From NCBI RefSeq assembly GCF_051713825.1, contig NZ_JBIOQR010000001.1, forward strand, positions 62,001 through 126,000: DNA of 64,000 nucleotides, read 5' to 3'. Shown piece by piece: positions 1 to 6,947 of the stretch. The stretch is from Enterococcus_K sp051713825 (GTDB taxonomy: Bacteria > Bacillota > Bacilli > Lactobacillales > Enterococcaceae). Numbering within the stretch: position 1 is the first letter of the stretch; every line of letters starts with the position of its first letter. Made by a program: the position numbers and the translations under genes. The notes beneath the pieces were generated by a model that searched no databases, was not told the DNA's origin, and saw nothing but the letters and a program-made list of their open reading frames with translations.

Positions 1-99
1 GCTTGTCTAAACACTAATAGAAATTTTATTGGGTATGAAATCGATAAGGAATACTTTGAAACCGCAGAAAAAAGGATAGGTGAATGGTTTGGAAAATAA
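1..99 (+). CDS. C-terminal end of a DNA methyltransferase (partial)
   Basis: Only the last 32 codons are in the window; the frame is open from base 1 to a TAA at 97. The tail contains NRNFIGYEIDKEYFETA, the signature near the C-terminus of N4-cytosine/N6-adenine DNA methyltransferases of the DPPY/SPPY type, where the acidic residues after GYE/GIE contact S-adenosylmethionine. It is followed 36 bases later by a second, C5-type methyltransferase, so the phage carries two modification enzymes in tandem, probably to protect its DNA from host restriction. The catalytic motif is outside the window. Confidence 0.75.
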   Translation, partial: ACLNTNRNFIGYEIDKEYFETAEKRIGEWFGK

Positions 100-135
100 A
101 ACAATGCAATTAGATTCATTTGAGCAGGTGGATAT

Positions 136-1050
136 ATGATTCAAATTTTAGAATTTTTTGGCGGAATCGGAAGCCCGAGAATCGCTTTGAGAAATATGGG
201 GATACCTACTAAGTCAATTGACTATGTAGAGATAGACCAAAAGGCAGTAGATAGTTATAACGCTATATTTATTGATGATTTAGCTTATAAGACTCAATCA
301 GTAGTTGATTGGAATTTAAAACCCGATATTTTGATTCACGGAAGCCCTTGCCAAGACAATTCCATGATTGGAAAAAGGGCAGGCATGGAATTTATGAGCG
401 GAACACGCTCAAGTCTAATGTGGGAAACCCTAGAAATTATTAAGCAGATGGGGTTGTGGAAGCCACGAGTTGTCATTTGGGAAAACGTTCCAGGAGTATT
501 AAAGCTTAAGAAATCAAAAGGTGCCTTCGCAAAATATTTAAATGAAATGAAAAGTTTGGGATACACAAATAGTTTTAAGATATTGAATGCTATGGATTTT
601 GGGCTACCACAAAACAGAAATCGAGTTTTCTGTATTTCAACTTTACAGAACGCACCGTTTAATTTTGATTCATTGCGAAAATACGAAATGCGAAGTATCC
701 AAGAGTTCTTAGAAATGGACGTACACGAGAGCTATACGATTACAGCACCGTCAATGCTCAAGGTCATAGGCAAGCCACAGAAAGGCTTTGGCGGCTATCT
801 GCCGATAATCGATGAGTATTGTTGGACCATAACCACAAAGCAAAACAGAAATCCTAACAGTGGTATTATACCGCTCGGAGATGGGCGATTTAGATTGCTT
901 ACTGAAAAAGAGTGTTGGCTCCTGCAAGGATATACTGACAGCGACTTTATGAGCGCCGCTACAGTTAACGGTAAGACCGCGTTATATCATCAGTCAGGCA
1001 ACAGTATTCCAGTGACAATCTTTGAGAGCATTTTCGAAAGGATTTTGTAA
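136..1050 (+). CDS. Phage C5-cytosine DNA methyltransferase
   Basis: A 304-residue protein that transfers a methyl group from S-adenosylmethionine to cytosine C5. Visible motifs are FFGGIGSPRIAL (motif I, SAM binding, residues 7-18), GSPCQDNS with catalytic Cys72 (motif IV), WENV (motif VI), QNRNRVF (motif VIII) and GNSIPV near the C-terminus (motif X). The order is canonical and the length fits small phage Dcm-like enzymes. The target-recognition region between motifs VIII and X is short, so the recognition sequence cannot be guessed. No restriction endonuclease gene is adjacent, so it is probably an orphan anti-restriction methylase. Confidence 0.93.
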   Translation: MIQILEFFGGIGSPRIALRNMGIPTKSIDYVEIDQKAVDSYNAIFIDDLAYKTQSVVDWNLKPDILIHGSPCQDNSMIGKRAGMEFMSGTRSSLMWETLEIIKQMGLWKPRVVIWENVPGVLKLKKSKGAFAKYLNEMKSLGYTNSFKILNAMDFGLPQNRNRVFCISTLQNAPFNFDSLRKYEMRSIQEFLEMDVHESYTITAPSMLKVIGKPQKGFGGYLPIIDEYCWTITTKQNRNPNSGIIPLGDGRFRLLTEKECWLLQGYTDSDFMSAATVNGKTALYHQSGNSIPVTIFESIFERIL

Positions 1051-1179
1051 AAAGTAGATACCATTTTAACCAAACCAAAAAAAGCACACGAAACCCACGT
1101 AACACAAGCGATACAGCGATTTAAAGTCATTTGTGATTATGTAGGGTATTCGCATAAATACAGGAGGTAGATTTTCTTC

Positions 1180-1323
1180 ATGAGCGTAGAGGAACTAATA
1201 GAATTACTACAAGAATTTCCTGATGATGCCGAGGTAACCATAACTGTTGGAGGAGAAGTATGTGACTATCCCGAAGTAATGTATAACGAAAAGTACAATA
1301 TTGTTGATATAGGCACTACTTAA
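1180..1323 (+). CDS. Small phage protein, 47 aa
   Basis: ATG at 1180 follows an AGGAGG ribosome-binding site at 1162-1167; the frame ends at the TAA at 1321. The product is acidic and begins MSVEELIELLQEFPDDAEV, a pattern seen in many small phage and plasmid proteins of unknown role. The next gene starts 14 bases later behind its own AAAGGAGG, so it belongs to the rightward small-gene operon. Confidence 0.7.
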   Translation: MSVEELIELLQEFPDDAEVTITVGGEVCDYPEVMYNEKYNIVDIGTT

Positions 1324-1337
1324 AAAGGAGGAAAACG

Positions 1338-1622
1338 ATGAAAGGCAAAAAATACAGAACAAGGTATAAAACGATTGTCCCAAAAAATCTTGTTGGGATA
1401 TGCATAGACGAGGTTAACACGTATGTTCGTGCGCTAAAAATCAAATTTGATAATGGTGAGTGTTTTTGGTTTATGTTGAGAGACTTAGAAGCAATTGAGC
1501 ATAAAGCAGCTATAGCGTTTGATAATACTGGATTGTCAGAACAAGAAATTAGATTAATGATAGACAACGGTAAGATGCCGATGAGCCTGTGGCGTGAAAT
1601 AATGGAGGGAAACGATGAATAA
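1338..1622 (+). CDS. Phage hypothetical protein, 94 aa
   Basis: ATG start with a strong AAAAAGGAGG site just upstream. The N-terminus is basic (MKGKKYRTRYKTIVPKN), followed by a mixed alpha/beta-looking body with an FDNGECFWFMLRDLE stretch. I recognise no family. The stop overlaps the next gene by 8 bases, so the two are likely translationally coupled. Confidence 0.65.
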   Translation: MKGKKYRTRYKTIVPKNLVGICIDEVNTYVRALKIKFDNGECFWFMLRDLEAIEHKAAIAFDNTGLSEQEIRLMIDNGKMPMSLWREIMEGNDE

Positions 1623-2160
1623 ACACCAAATTTTAGAAGAAATTCAAGTGGAAATTTATGAAGCTGCAAACGATAGATCAGCAACGAAACCAGCTTCGCT
1701 TATGGAATCGTACTGGAACGGATTTTTAGTTGCAATGGATAAATGCAACAAATTAGTCGAGCAACTAGATGAGCCGAAGAAAGTTGTTGTGCCGAAAGAA
1801 GTAGCTGAATTTGTTGAGGACGGTAATTTTTACGAAAAAATTGCATTTCTGACGCAGCAAAAAATGAAGGGTATTATGTCTCCAATGCAAGAAGGTCCTG
1901 TTAAGAACTGGCTTAGGCATTCAAACTATGAAACTGTTTTAAGTTTGATTAACGGCTATGAAGTTAAGCAGGTAAATGCTTGGGTAGTAAAAGTAGGCAA
2001 TATGTATTTTGTGAATTATGGGGACGATGGTTGCTCCCCAACATTCGTTTTAAACGACATTTTAGGACAGGAAAAAATGATTAATAAATTTAAGAGCGAA
2101 AACCGAGCGAGTCTAGCTGCTATGCATCTTGGTGGCACAGTTGAGCCGTGGGAGGACTGA
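1615..2160 (+). CDS. Phage protein, DUF1642-like (181 aa)
   Basis: ATG at 1615 overlaps the previous gene and follows GGAGGGAAACG. The N-terminal half is helical and charged. The centre has the VVVPKEVAEFVED stretch typical of the linker in DUF1642-type phage proteins, and the C-terminal part contains NAWVVKVGNMYFVNY and ends in GGTVEPWED. DUF1642 proteins are common in the early/middle regions of Gram-positive siphoviruses and have no known activity. The assignment is by overall pattern and is moderate only. Confidence 0.55.
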   Translation: MNKHQILEEIQVEIYEAANDRSATKPASLMESYWNGFLVAMDKCNKLVEQLDEPKKVVVPKEVAEFVEDGNFYEKIAFLTQQKMKGIMSPMQEGPVKNWLRHSNYETVLSLINGYEVKQVNAWVVKVGNMYFVNYGDDGCSPTFVLNDILGQEKMINKFKSENRASLAAMHLGGTVEPWED

Positions 2161-2161
2161 C

Positions 2162-2380
2162 ATGAGAATAGCATTTCATTTACTTGACTTGTCAGATAAA
2201 TCTTTTAAGAAGGTCTATTTCAAAAGATGGCATGGAAATATTCCCGAATTCTCAGATAAAAAACTTGCAAAAGAATACTGGAATGAACGGCAAGCACTTG
2301 ATGACATGAGCCGGCTTAAAAAAGCTACGTCGAAAAAAGCTAGGACGTTGGCTATTAGATTGGAAGGGAAGAACGAGTGA
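2162..2380 (+). CDS. Phage hypothetical protein, 72 aa
   Basis: An ATG at 2162 directly after GGGAGGACTGAC is preferred over an upstream in-frame ATG at 2129, which lies inside the preceding gene and lacks a ribosome-binding site. The protein is very basic at its C-terminus (RLKKATSKKARTLAIRLEGK), which would suit nucleic-acid binding, but no family is recognised. The stop overlaps the next start. Confidence 0.6.
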   Translation: MRIAFHLLDLSDKSFKKVYFKRWHGNIPEFSDKKLAKEYWNERQALDDMSRLKKATSKKARTLAIRLEGKNE

Positions 2381-2565
2381 ATAAAAGACAAAAAAAGAAA
2401 TTTATCAAGAAATGGTTAATTAAAGAAGGGCACAGTATTGATGGCTGTTTGTATTGCGTGGATTGCGGGAACAAATTAGATTTTAACAGTAAATGGCAGA
2501 TGGCATATCAAGCGTGTGACTCTACCTGTTACGGAAAAGCTGTTGGTGTTTATTACGGATATTGA
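2377..2565 (+). CDS. Small Cys-rich phage protein, 62 aa
   Basis: GTG start overlapping the previous stop. The N-terminus is strongly basic (MNKRQKKKFIKKWLIKEG) and is followed by CLYCVDC and a later CDSTC. The four or five cysteines in CxxC-like spacing suggest a small zinc-ribbon protein. The function is unknown. It sits in a chain of genes that overlap by a few bases. Confidence 0.55.
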   Translation: MNKRQKKKFIKKWLIKEGHSIDGCLYCVDCGNKLDFNSKWQMAYQACDSTCYGKAVGVYYGY

Positions 2566-2576
2566 GGAGGACTGAC

Positions 2577-2933
2577 ATGAGAGAGATTAAGTTTCGAGCG
2601 TTGGATAAAACTGACAAAAAGATGATTTTTTGGAATAGATTATTAAATGGCCACAACTTACGCAATGTATTTATGCGACCTGAAATGTGCGGGCTGATTC
2701 TCATGCAATACACGGGCTTGAAAGACAAGAACGGTGTTGAGATTTATGAGGGGGATATTGCTTGGGACAGTTACGGAGAAGTTTATGGTCAAATAGTTTT
2801 TAACGAGGGGAAATTCACATACGATTGGGAAAATATTTCAGATGATTTATTTGAAGTGTGTGAAGATATTGAAGTAAGAGGCAACATATACTCAAATCCA
2901 GAACTGCTAAAGGAGAGTAGAGCAAGTGAGTGA
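2577..2933 (+). CDS. YopX-family phage protein
   Basis: An ATG at 2577 behind GAGGAGGACTGAC is chosen over an in-frame ATG at 2562. The protein opens with MREIKFRALDKTDKKMIFW and contains MQYTGLKDKNGVEIYEGDI, the two hallmark blocks of YopX proteins from Bacillus phage SPbeta and many prophages. It ends with a beta-rich segment and EVRGNIYSNPELL. YopX proteins are abundant in phage early regions and have no established activity. The last codons overlap the next gene by 8 bases. Confidence 0.88.
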   Translation: MREIKFRALDKTDKKMIFWNRLLNGHNLRNVFMRPEMCGLILMQYTGLKDKNGVEIYEGDIAWDSYGEVYGQIVFNEGKFTYDWENISDDLFEVCEDIEVRGNIYSNPELLKESRASE

Positions 2934-3276
2934 ATTAGAAAAGATAGGCAGAAATCTTATGGAGATAGCGTTGCAATATACACATCAAAATTTTGAAGGA
3001 ATGTACCCAGACTGGGGTGCTGTCTGCAATATAGGTGAAGAACTGGTTAGAATGTCTAATCAACCGCAACTCAACGAGAATCAGCAGTTAGAACTTACTT
3101 ATGATGAGATGTTAACTATTGTTGATTGGTTCAACGGCTATTGTTTTAGATATTATGGCGTAGACGCTGAAAAAGTCCAAAAAGAATTACCCAAAAATCA
3201 TAAAAGTTTGATTAATCGTATCTTGCAAGTAAGCGGTGGAATAGATGGCCTTGATATGGAGGGTGAGACGGAATGA
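2926..3276 (+). CDS. Phage hypothetical protein, 116 aa
   Basis: GTG start after AGGAGAGTAG, overlapping the YopX gene. The product is acidic and predicted helical, with a WFNGYCFRYYGVDAEKV centre. I do not recognise a family. The stop overlaps the start of the next gene by 4 bases, a coupling arrangement repeated through this cluster. Confidence 0.55.
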   Translation: MSELEKIGRNLMEIALQYTHQNFEGMYPDWGAVCNIGEELVRMSNQPQLNENQQLELTYDEMLTIVDWFNGYCFRYYGVDAEKVQKELPKNHKSLINRILQVSGGIDGLDMEGETE

Positions 3277-3584
3277 AAGCATATATCATAGGATTAGAAA
3301 GCAATCCCGACGTTGGCAATGGAATAGTATTTGCTAAAAATAGCAAGGCAGCCCGAAAAGAAGCGTTAAGGCTCGATTTGGCTGATACAAGAAAGAACTA
3401 TATTGATGTTACTGTTAGACGCTACTCAGCTTTAGATGGTATGGAAAACTACTCTCATCGTGAATTATCTTTAGAACAATGGCGTTTAAGTTGGTGGTTT
3501 TTCCAAGAGGGTTGTCCATCACCACCGGAAGAGCACACAGACGATGATTTTTACAAGTGGTACGACAGGGTATATAAAAAATGA
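3273..3584 (+). CDS. Phage hypothetical protein, 103 aa
   Basis: ATG overlaps the previous stop (ATGA). The N-terminus MKAYIIGLESNPDVGNGIVFAK looks like a small beta-strand/helix domain. The C-terminal half is aromatic-rich (WRLSWWFFQEG) with an acidic end (EEHTDDDFYKWYDR). No known domain is recognised; function unknown. Confidence 0.55.
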   Translation: MKAYIIGLESNPDVGNGIVFAKNSKAARKEALRLDLADTRKNYIDVTVRRYSALDGMENYSHRELSLEQWRLSWWFFQEGCPSPPEEHTDDDFYKWYDRVYKK

Positions 3585-3598
3585 ATGAGGTGGATTAA

Positions 3599-3811
3599 TT
3601 GAAATTTAAAGCTAAACCAATCGAAGAAATATTAACAGAAGATTTAGAATATAGCGAATTTGATGTAGATGCAGAAGGGTACATTCACGGATGGTATGTA
3701 GATGGGTATATCGTAGGTGCCGTGTTGGAAGCGAATAGTGAGTACATTTCTTTAGAAAACTGGTGTCCGGTGGATATGGATACACTGAAAGAGGTGGAGA
3801 AAAATGAATAA
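3599..3811 (+). CDS. Small acidic phage protein, 70 aa
   Basis: TTG start after a GAGGTGGATTAA site. The sequence is markedly acidic, with a YIHGWYVDGYIVG core that resembles the C-terminal part of YopX-like and other small beta-rich phage proteins; this link is weak. The stop overlaps the next gene by 8 bases. Confidence 0.5.
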   Translation: MKFKAKPIEEILTEDLEYSEFDVDAEGYIHGWYVDGYIVGAVLEANSEYISLENWCPVDMDTLKEVEKNE

Positions 3812-4121
3812 TAGACATCGTAGGATTAAGAAATTAAAAGGTAAAAAAGTCAAATACTTGTTTCTCAAAAAAGGAGCAAAGGGATATCACAAGCTAATGA
3901 CGATTAAATCATTTGGGGAAATTATAGATATTCATAGTCAGACTAAAAAATGGTTTATTGGCAACTTAGCTCAACCGTACGGAATGTTAATGATAGATAT
4001 TAAGTTTCGAAAAAAAGACTGCATACAACTTTCTCCGCAAGAAACCAAACGAGTCTTTTTAAAACATCCTTATCACGATGAAAATGACTATAAATACTGG
4101 TTTGGCGAAGATGCTGTTTAA
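3804..4121 (+). CDS. Basic phage hypothetical protein, 105 aa
   Basis: ATG overlaps the previous gene and sits behind GAGGTGGAG. The first 35 residues are strongly basic (NNRHRRIKKLKGKKVKY), followed by a beta-rich central region. Nucleic-acid binding is possible from composition alone; no family is recognised. Confidence 0.5.
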   Translation: MNNRHRRIKKLKGKKVKYLFLKKGAKGYHKLMTIKSFGEIIDIHSQTKKWFIGNLAQPYGMLMIDIKFRKKDCIQLSPQETKRVFLKHPYHDENDYKYWFGEDAV

Positions 4122-4134
4122 AGGAGTGGATTAA

Positions 4135-4284
4135 ATGTACACATACGAAGTTAATTATATCAATTACAAAGGAATTGCTAAAAAAGAGTACATCTTTGCT
4201 GACTGTCAAAAGGACGCGGAGGAAAAAGCTATGGTGATACAGGGGATTTACAGGCTTGTTAACGTGGAGGAGGTCAAGGAGTGA
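4135..4284 (+). CDS. Small phage protein, 49 aa
   Basis: ATG at 4135 follows AAGGAGTGGATTAA. The product begins MYTYEVNYINYKGIAKKE and ends VNVEEVKE, and overlaps the next gene by 4 bases. It is too short for domain assignment. The ribosome-binding site and the conserved overlap style of the cluster support that it is expressed. Confidence 0.55.
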   Translation: MYTYEVNYINYKGIAKKEYIFADCQKDAEEKAMVIQGIYRLVNVEEVKE

Positions 4285-4628
4285 ATTGGGAGAAGAGCAT
4301 TCAAGAAAAATTAAGGATGAAAACTAGAAGCGAAGCGCTCGTAGTTATGCAAGAAGCTCTTGAAAAAGGATTTAATTACGTGGTACGAGACTGTGATAGT
4401 GAGTATCTTTCATTCTTTTCTTTAAAACCAAAAAAATACCGAGATTTAGAGTCTTGGGGATATGTTAACGAGGACGCACAAGGAGCGCTACCATCAACAG
4501 TAATTCTTAAAAACATCGATATCACTGAGATATCTTGGAGCAACAGGCGTCCAATCGAGTTAGCGGAGTATTTGAAATATCAGAAAGGTGATATTGAGGA
4601 TGAGCTTTTTAAGGTAAGGGAGGAGTAA
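4281..4628 (+). CDS. Phage hypothetical protein, 115 aa
   Basis: GTG start behind GTGGAGGAGG, overlapping the previous gene by 4 bases. It is a mixed-charge protein with no recognisable domain, and ends in an acidic helix. It is one of the last small genes before the late activator. Confidence 0.5.
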   Translation: MNWEKSIQEKLRMKTRSEALVVMQEALEKGFNYVVRDCDSEYLSFFSLKPKKYRDLESWGYVNEDAQGALPSTVILKNIDITEISWSNRRPIELAEYLKYQKGDIEDELFKVREE

Positions 4629-4629
4629 G

Positions 4630-4797
4630 ATGTTTTGGTATTTTTTAAGTGGCTTAGTTATTGGTCTACTTTGCAAACTAACCATTACAAAACCAGCTGA
4701 CATAAAAGTATATGAGCAAGGTTTTAAAGATGGAGCAGACACAGTTGCGGAAGCGATTAAGGGCATGATGGCGCCTAAAAATGATTCGGAGGGGTGA
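4630..4797 (+). CDS. Small membrane-anchored phage protein, 55 aa
   Basis: ATG directly after GGGAGGAGTAAG, one base past the previous stop. The N-terminus MFWYFLSGLVIGLLC is a single transmembrane segment, followed by a short soluble tail. It belongs to the common class of one-helix phage orphan proteins near the late activator; the role is unknown. Confidence 0.6.
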   Translation: MFWYFLSGLVIGLLCKLTITKPADIKVYEQGFKDGADTVAEAIKGMMAPKNDSEG

Positions 4798-4801
4798 CTA
4801 A

Positions 4802-5221
4802 TTGAGAACATCAACATTCAATTATATTAAAGATATATTAGCAGACTATAACAAGACTGATGATTACATCAGACAACGTGAAGAAGAATTGAGATATCCG
4901 TATAAAGAGAACGACTTAAACAGTGGTATTAAGGGTTCTACTGGTAACAGTGAAGCAGCTGCAAACCTTTTAATCACAATTGAACAAGATAGACGCTTGG
5001 CGAGTCTTGAGAGAAACCAAAGAATTATAAGTGAAGCTATGGACGGAGCAAGCGAAGACACGATGACCATTATTGAAGAGCTTTATTTCAAAAAGCGTCC
5101 ACGTTATACAATGCAAGGTCTGATAGATAATAAATTAATATATTGTAGCCGACGTAAAGCCTTCGATTTAAGAAATGATTTTTTTGAAGATATAGCTAGA
5201 GCGTTGAATTTAGAAATGTAG
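4802..5221 (+). CDS. ArpU/RinA-type late transcription activator
   Basis: A 139-residue protein with a TTG start behind GGAGGGGTGACTAA. The N-terminal helix carries many charged residues (YIRQREEELRYPYKEND). The C-terminal half (EDTMTIIEELYFKKR, then YCSRRKAFDLRNDFF) has the sigma-factor-like helix-turn-helix layout of ArpU/RinA proteins. These are the last gene of the early/middle block in many Gram-positive siphoviruses and switch on the terminase and structural operon. Its position directly before the non-coding region and late genes fits that role. Confidence 0.82.
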   Translation: MRTSTFNYIKDILADYNKTDDYIRQREEELRYPYKENDLNSGIKGSTGNSEAAANLLITIEQDRRLASLERNQRIISEAMDGASEDTMTIIEELYFKKRPRYTMQGLIDNKLIYCSRRKAFDLRNDFFEDIARALNLEM

Positions 5222-5234
5222 ATTTGCACTATTT

Positions 5235-5265
5235 TTGCACAATCGAGGGTTAAAATCGTTATAAA
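5235..5265 (+). promoter_or_regulatory. Possible late promoter for the non-coding RNA/late region
   Basis: TTGCAC at 5235-5240 and TATAAA at 5260-5265 are separated by 19 bases, longer than ideal. A second TTGCAC lies 11 bases upstream at 5224. The spacing and the duplicated hexamer would suit an activator-dependent promoter driven by the ArpU-type protein encoded just upstream. No transcription start is known. Confidence 0.35.
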
Positions 5266-5522
5266 ATAGTATTGTCGAAAGTATTAGTTAACGAGCAATG
5301 AGCAAAGAATAACAGAAAAACATTGGCTGAGATTAACTGATTAAAGATAGTCTAGCTTACTTTCTTAACAACAAAAATCAAATGGATGATTTCTATATGT
5401 ATAGCTAGTCTTAGTGGTATGTGTAAAAAATGCACATACCACAAAAAAATGAAAACAGGAGAGCGGTATTTTAAACTGTTCACACAAACAAAAATAAAAA
5501 TCATCGATTCTTGTTTTCATGT

Positions 5523-5596
5523 TGGGATGTAACTCAAATGGTAGAGTATTGGGCTCGCTGTCCAATCGTATACAGGTTCGAATCCTGTCGTTCCAA
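5523..5596 (+). tRNA. tRNA-like element with atypical anticodon loop (CGC if canonical)
   Basis: A cloverleaf can be drawn: acceptor TGGGATG/CGTTCCA with two wobble pairs, D arm ACTC-AAATGGTA-GAGT, anticodon stem TTGGG/TCCAA, and T arm ACAGG-TTCGAAT-CCTGT. The loop CTCGCTG would give anticodon CGC, but position 37 is a pyrimidine, which is rare in working tRNAs. The G3-U70 pair expected of tRNA-Ala is also absent, and no CCA is encoded. It may be a structural tRNA mimic inside the surrounding non-coding RNA rather than a decoding tRNA. Confidence 0.6.
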
Positions 5597-5860
5597 TAAC
5601 AAACCGTGAAAGTCTGCGAAAGCTACGTCCTGATGGGTAAGTGAGTCTGACGAGACCGCGTTAAGGGTTGTTTAAGATCAATACTCCCACACCCTCAAGT
5701 GGCAGACGTGTTCTGACGTGGGAGTTCTAGATACATAGCCTACTTGCGGAAACGAGCTAGGCGAGCAACCTAGCTTTGTTATATATGACGCTGATGGCTA
5801 GGCATTGGAGTATTGTCGTTGTGGCCGTTGGTTTAACTGTACGTACCACGAGTAACTAGT

Positions 5861-5895
5861 AAAAACTCCACTCAAGATTAATGAGTGGAGTTTTT
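5861..5895 (+). terminator. Bidirectional intrinsic terminator
   Basis: AAAAACTCCACTC and GAGTGGAGTTTTT form a 13-bp stem around an 8-base loop, with a T-run on each strand. It can end the rightward structured RNA and the leftward hicAB transcript that finishes at 5905. Confidence 0.85.
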
Positions 5896-5904
5896 AGTTC
5901 AGAT

Positions 5905-6291
5905 TCAGATAGCAAGTTTTTCTTTTAATGCTTCAGTCAAAGTTTGAGAAAAATTAATGTTCTCTTTTTCGGCTTCATCTGCAAGCCACTCGGGAACAGT
6001 TACATTTTTTCTGATTGTTTTAGAGTGATATTTTCTACGATAAGAAGCCATATCAATACCGATGAGGGCTACATCTTTTTCGGGAAATTGATTTCTCACA
6101 TCTAAAACAGAGGAAGCTTTTGGATAGCTTGATACATCTTCTAATGCTAAGCCTAACACTTCAGAAGCCATTTCATAAGCTTGTTCGACCGAATCTCCTT
6201 GAGTCATAGCTTCCGGAATGTCGGGGAATTTGACTAGAATATATTTACCATCTGATTCGAATGTTGCAGGATACACTAACATAAAATTCAC
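5905..6291 (-). CDS. hicB: HicB antitoxin
   Basis: A 128-residue antitoxin that binds and blocks the HicA RNase and autorepresses the operon. The N-terminal half (YPATFESDGKYILVKFPDIP, then GDSVEQAYEMASEVLGL) is the degraded RNase-H-like HicB fold. The C-terminal part (KNVTVPEWLADEAEKENINFSQTLTEALKEKL) is a ribbon-helix-helix DNA-binding domain. It lies 43 bases downstream of hicA in the usual toxin-first order. The pair is transcribed against the late operon inside the prophage. Confidence 0.92.
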   Translation of the reverse strand: MNFMLVYPATFESDGKYILVKFPDIPEAMTQGDSVEQAYEMASEVLGLALEDVSSYPKASSVLDVRNQFPEKDVALIGIDMASYRRKYHSKTIRKNVTVPEWLADEAEKENINFSQTLTEALKEKLAI

Positions 6292-6334
6292 ACCTTTCTT
6301 ATTGAGTTGATAATATGCCGTTGAAACCGGCGGG

Positions 6335-6523
6335 CTATTTCAAGCCCGCTTGTTTCAATATTTCAGATTCAAGTCCTTTTCCTAAGTCTTTGTTGTGCAT
6401 GGGAACAACTGTTGTTCTCTTAGTTTTAGGATTATACATTTTTTGATGACTACCATTTTTACTTTTTTTATTGAATCCATTTTCTTTTAACAGTTTCACC
6501 ATCTCCTTTGGCGTCATTGGCAT
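6335..6523 (-). CDS. hicA: HicA mRNA interferase toxin
   Basis: A 62-residue toxin with a double-stranded RNA-binding-like fold that cleaves mRNA independently of ribosomes. Visible motifs are MTPKEMVKLLKENGF, the KNGSHQKM block with the catalytic His, and VPMHNKDLGKGLESEILKQAG. I start it at 6523, where GAAGGAGTTGATAAT precedes the ATG; a longer in-frame version would place its start inside the promoter. HicA normally causes growth arrest when HicB is lost, so here it may stabilise the prophage or act as phage-borne defence. Confidence 0.92.
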   Translation of the reverse strand: MPMTPKEMVKLLKENGFNKKSKNGSHQKMYNPKTKRTTVVPMHNKDLGKGLESEILKQAGLK

Positions 6524-6548
6524 ATTATCAACTCCTTCTATATTTATT

Positions 6549-6577
6549 ATTATACACATAAAATGCGCATAAAGCAA
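6549..6577 (-). promoter_or_regulatory. hicAB promoter with palindromic operator
   Basis: Read leftward, TTGCTT (6577-6572) and TATAAT (6554-6549) are separated by exactly 17 bases. The spacer contains the 8-bp palindrome ATGCGCAT at 6563-6570, a likely site for the HicB ribbon-helix-helix domain and so for autorepression. Confidence 0.75.
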
Positions 6578-6629
6578 GAACTTTTTTTACTATTAAACAA
6601 ATATTTTTTGACAGAGAGTAGGCTATGAA

Positions 6630-6947
6630 ATGGACAAAAAAGAATTAAGCATCATCGAGCAGATGAAAGAACTTAAAGAAATCCAAGACAACAAAAGCAT
6701 GGATGAGATAGCTGAAATGTTTTGGAATATGATTACAATCTATGGTTTAAAGATGGATGAACTAGCTTCACTTAATTTTTATGTGATGAAACGAGCATTA
6801 GAGACGCCAGTTAACGCAGAATTTCTTAAACAACGAATGCGCTTGGATGTCAAAGCGTTAGGCGTTGATGGTGTACTACAAGTGCAGAGGGCGTTAGCTA
6901 CGTCGTATATAGAGCAATTAAACAATGACACCAAACGTAAAGACTAG
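6630..6947 (+). CDS. Phage hypothetical protein upstream of HNH, 105 aa
   Basis: ATG start with a weak ribosome-binding site. The protein is almost wholly helical and charged (MDKKELSIIEQMKELKEIQDNKSMDEIAEM...). It overlaps the HNH gene by 23 bases. Proteins in this position in cos-type siphoviruses are sometimes packaging accessories, but nothing in the sequence proves that. Confidence 0.55.
   Translation: MDKKELSIIEQMKELKEIQDNKSMDEIAEMFWNMITIYGLKMDELASLNFYVMKRALETPVNAEFLKQRMRLDVKALGVDGVLQVQRALATSYIEQLNNDTKRKD

Larger units (their letters stand above)
5270..5895 (+). ncRNA. Large structured phage ncRNA candidate (GOLLD/ROOL-like) with embedded tRNA-like element
   Basis: A 600-base stretch without a credible gene, rich in long-range inverted repeats on the rightward strand. 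Examples are 5277-5283 with 5358-5364, 5385-5392 with 5498-5505, a 10-bp hairpin at 5414-5442, a GAAAACA/TGTTTTC pair near 5451 and 5512, ACTCCCAC/GTGGGAGT near 5684-5727, and an AGCTAGG/CCTAGCT hairpin near 5755-5776. A tRNA-like fold sits in the middle and a terminator closes the region. GOLLD and ROOL RNAs are very large RNAs of Lactobacillales prophages, known to lie by or around tRNAs and to be expressed in the lytic phase. Size, location and embedded tRNA match, but I could not run a covariance model. Confidence 0.55.

Noticed and set aside
5414..5442. Terminator directly after the ArpU-type gene
   Set aside because: The 10-bp hairpin is perfect but is followed by A, not T, on the transcribed strand; it is better seen as part of the structured RNA.
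5600..5860. Group I intron after the tRNA-like element
   Set aside because: No recognisable P/Q/R/S core could be found and no interrupted gene flanks it.
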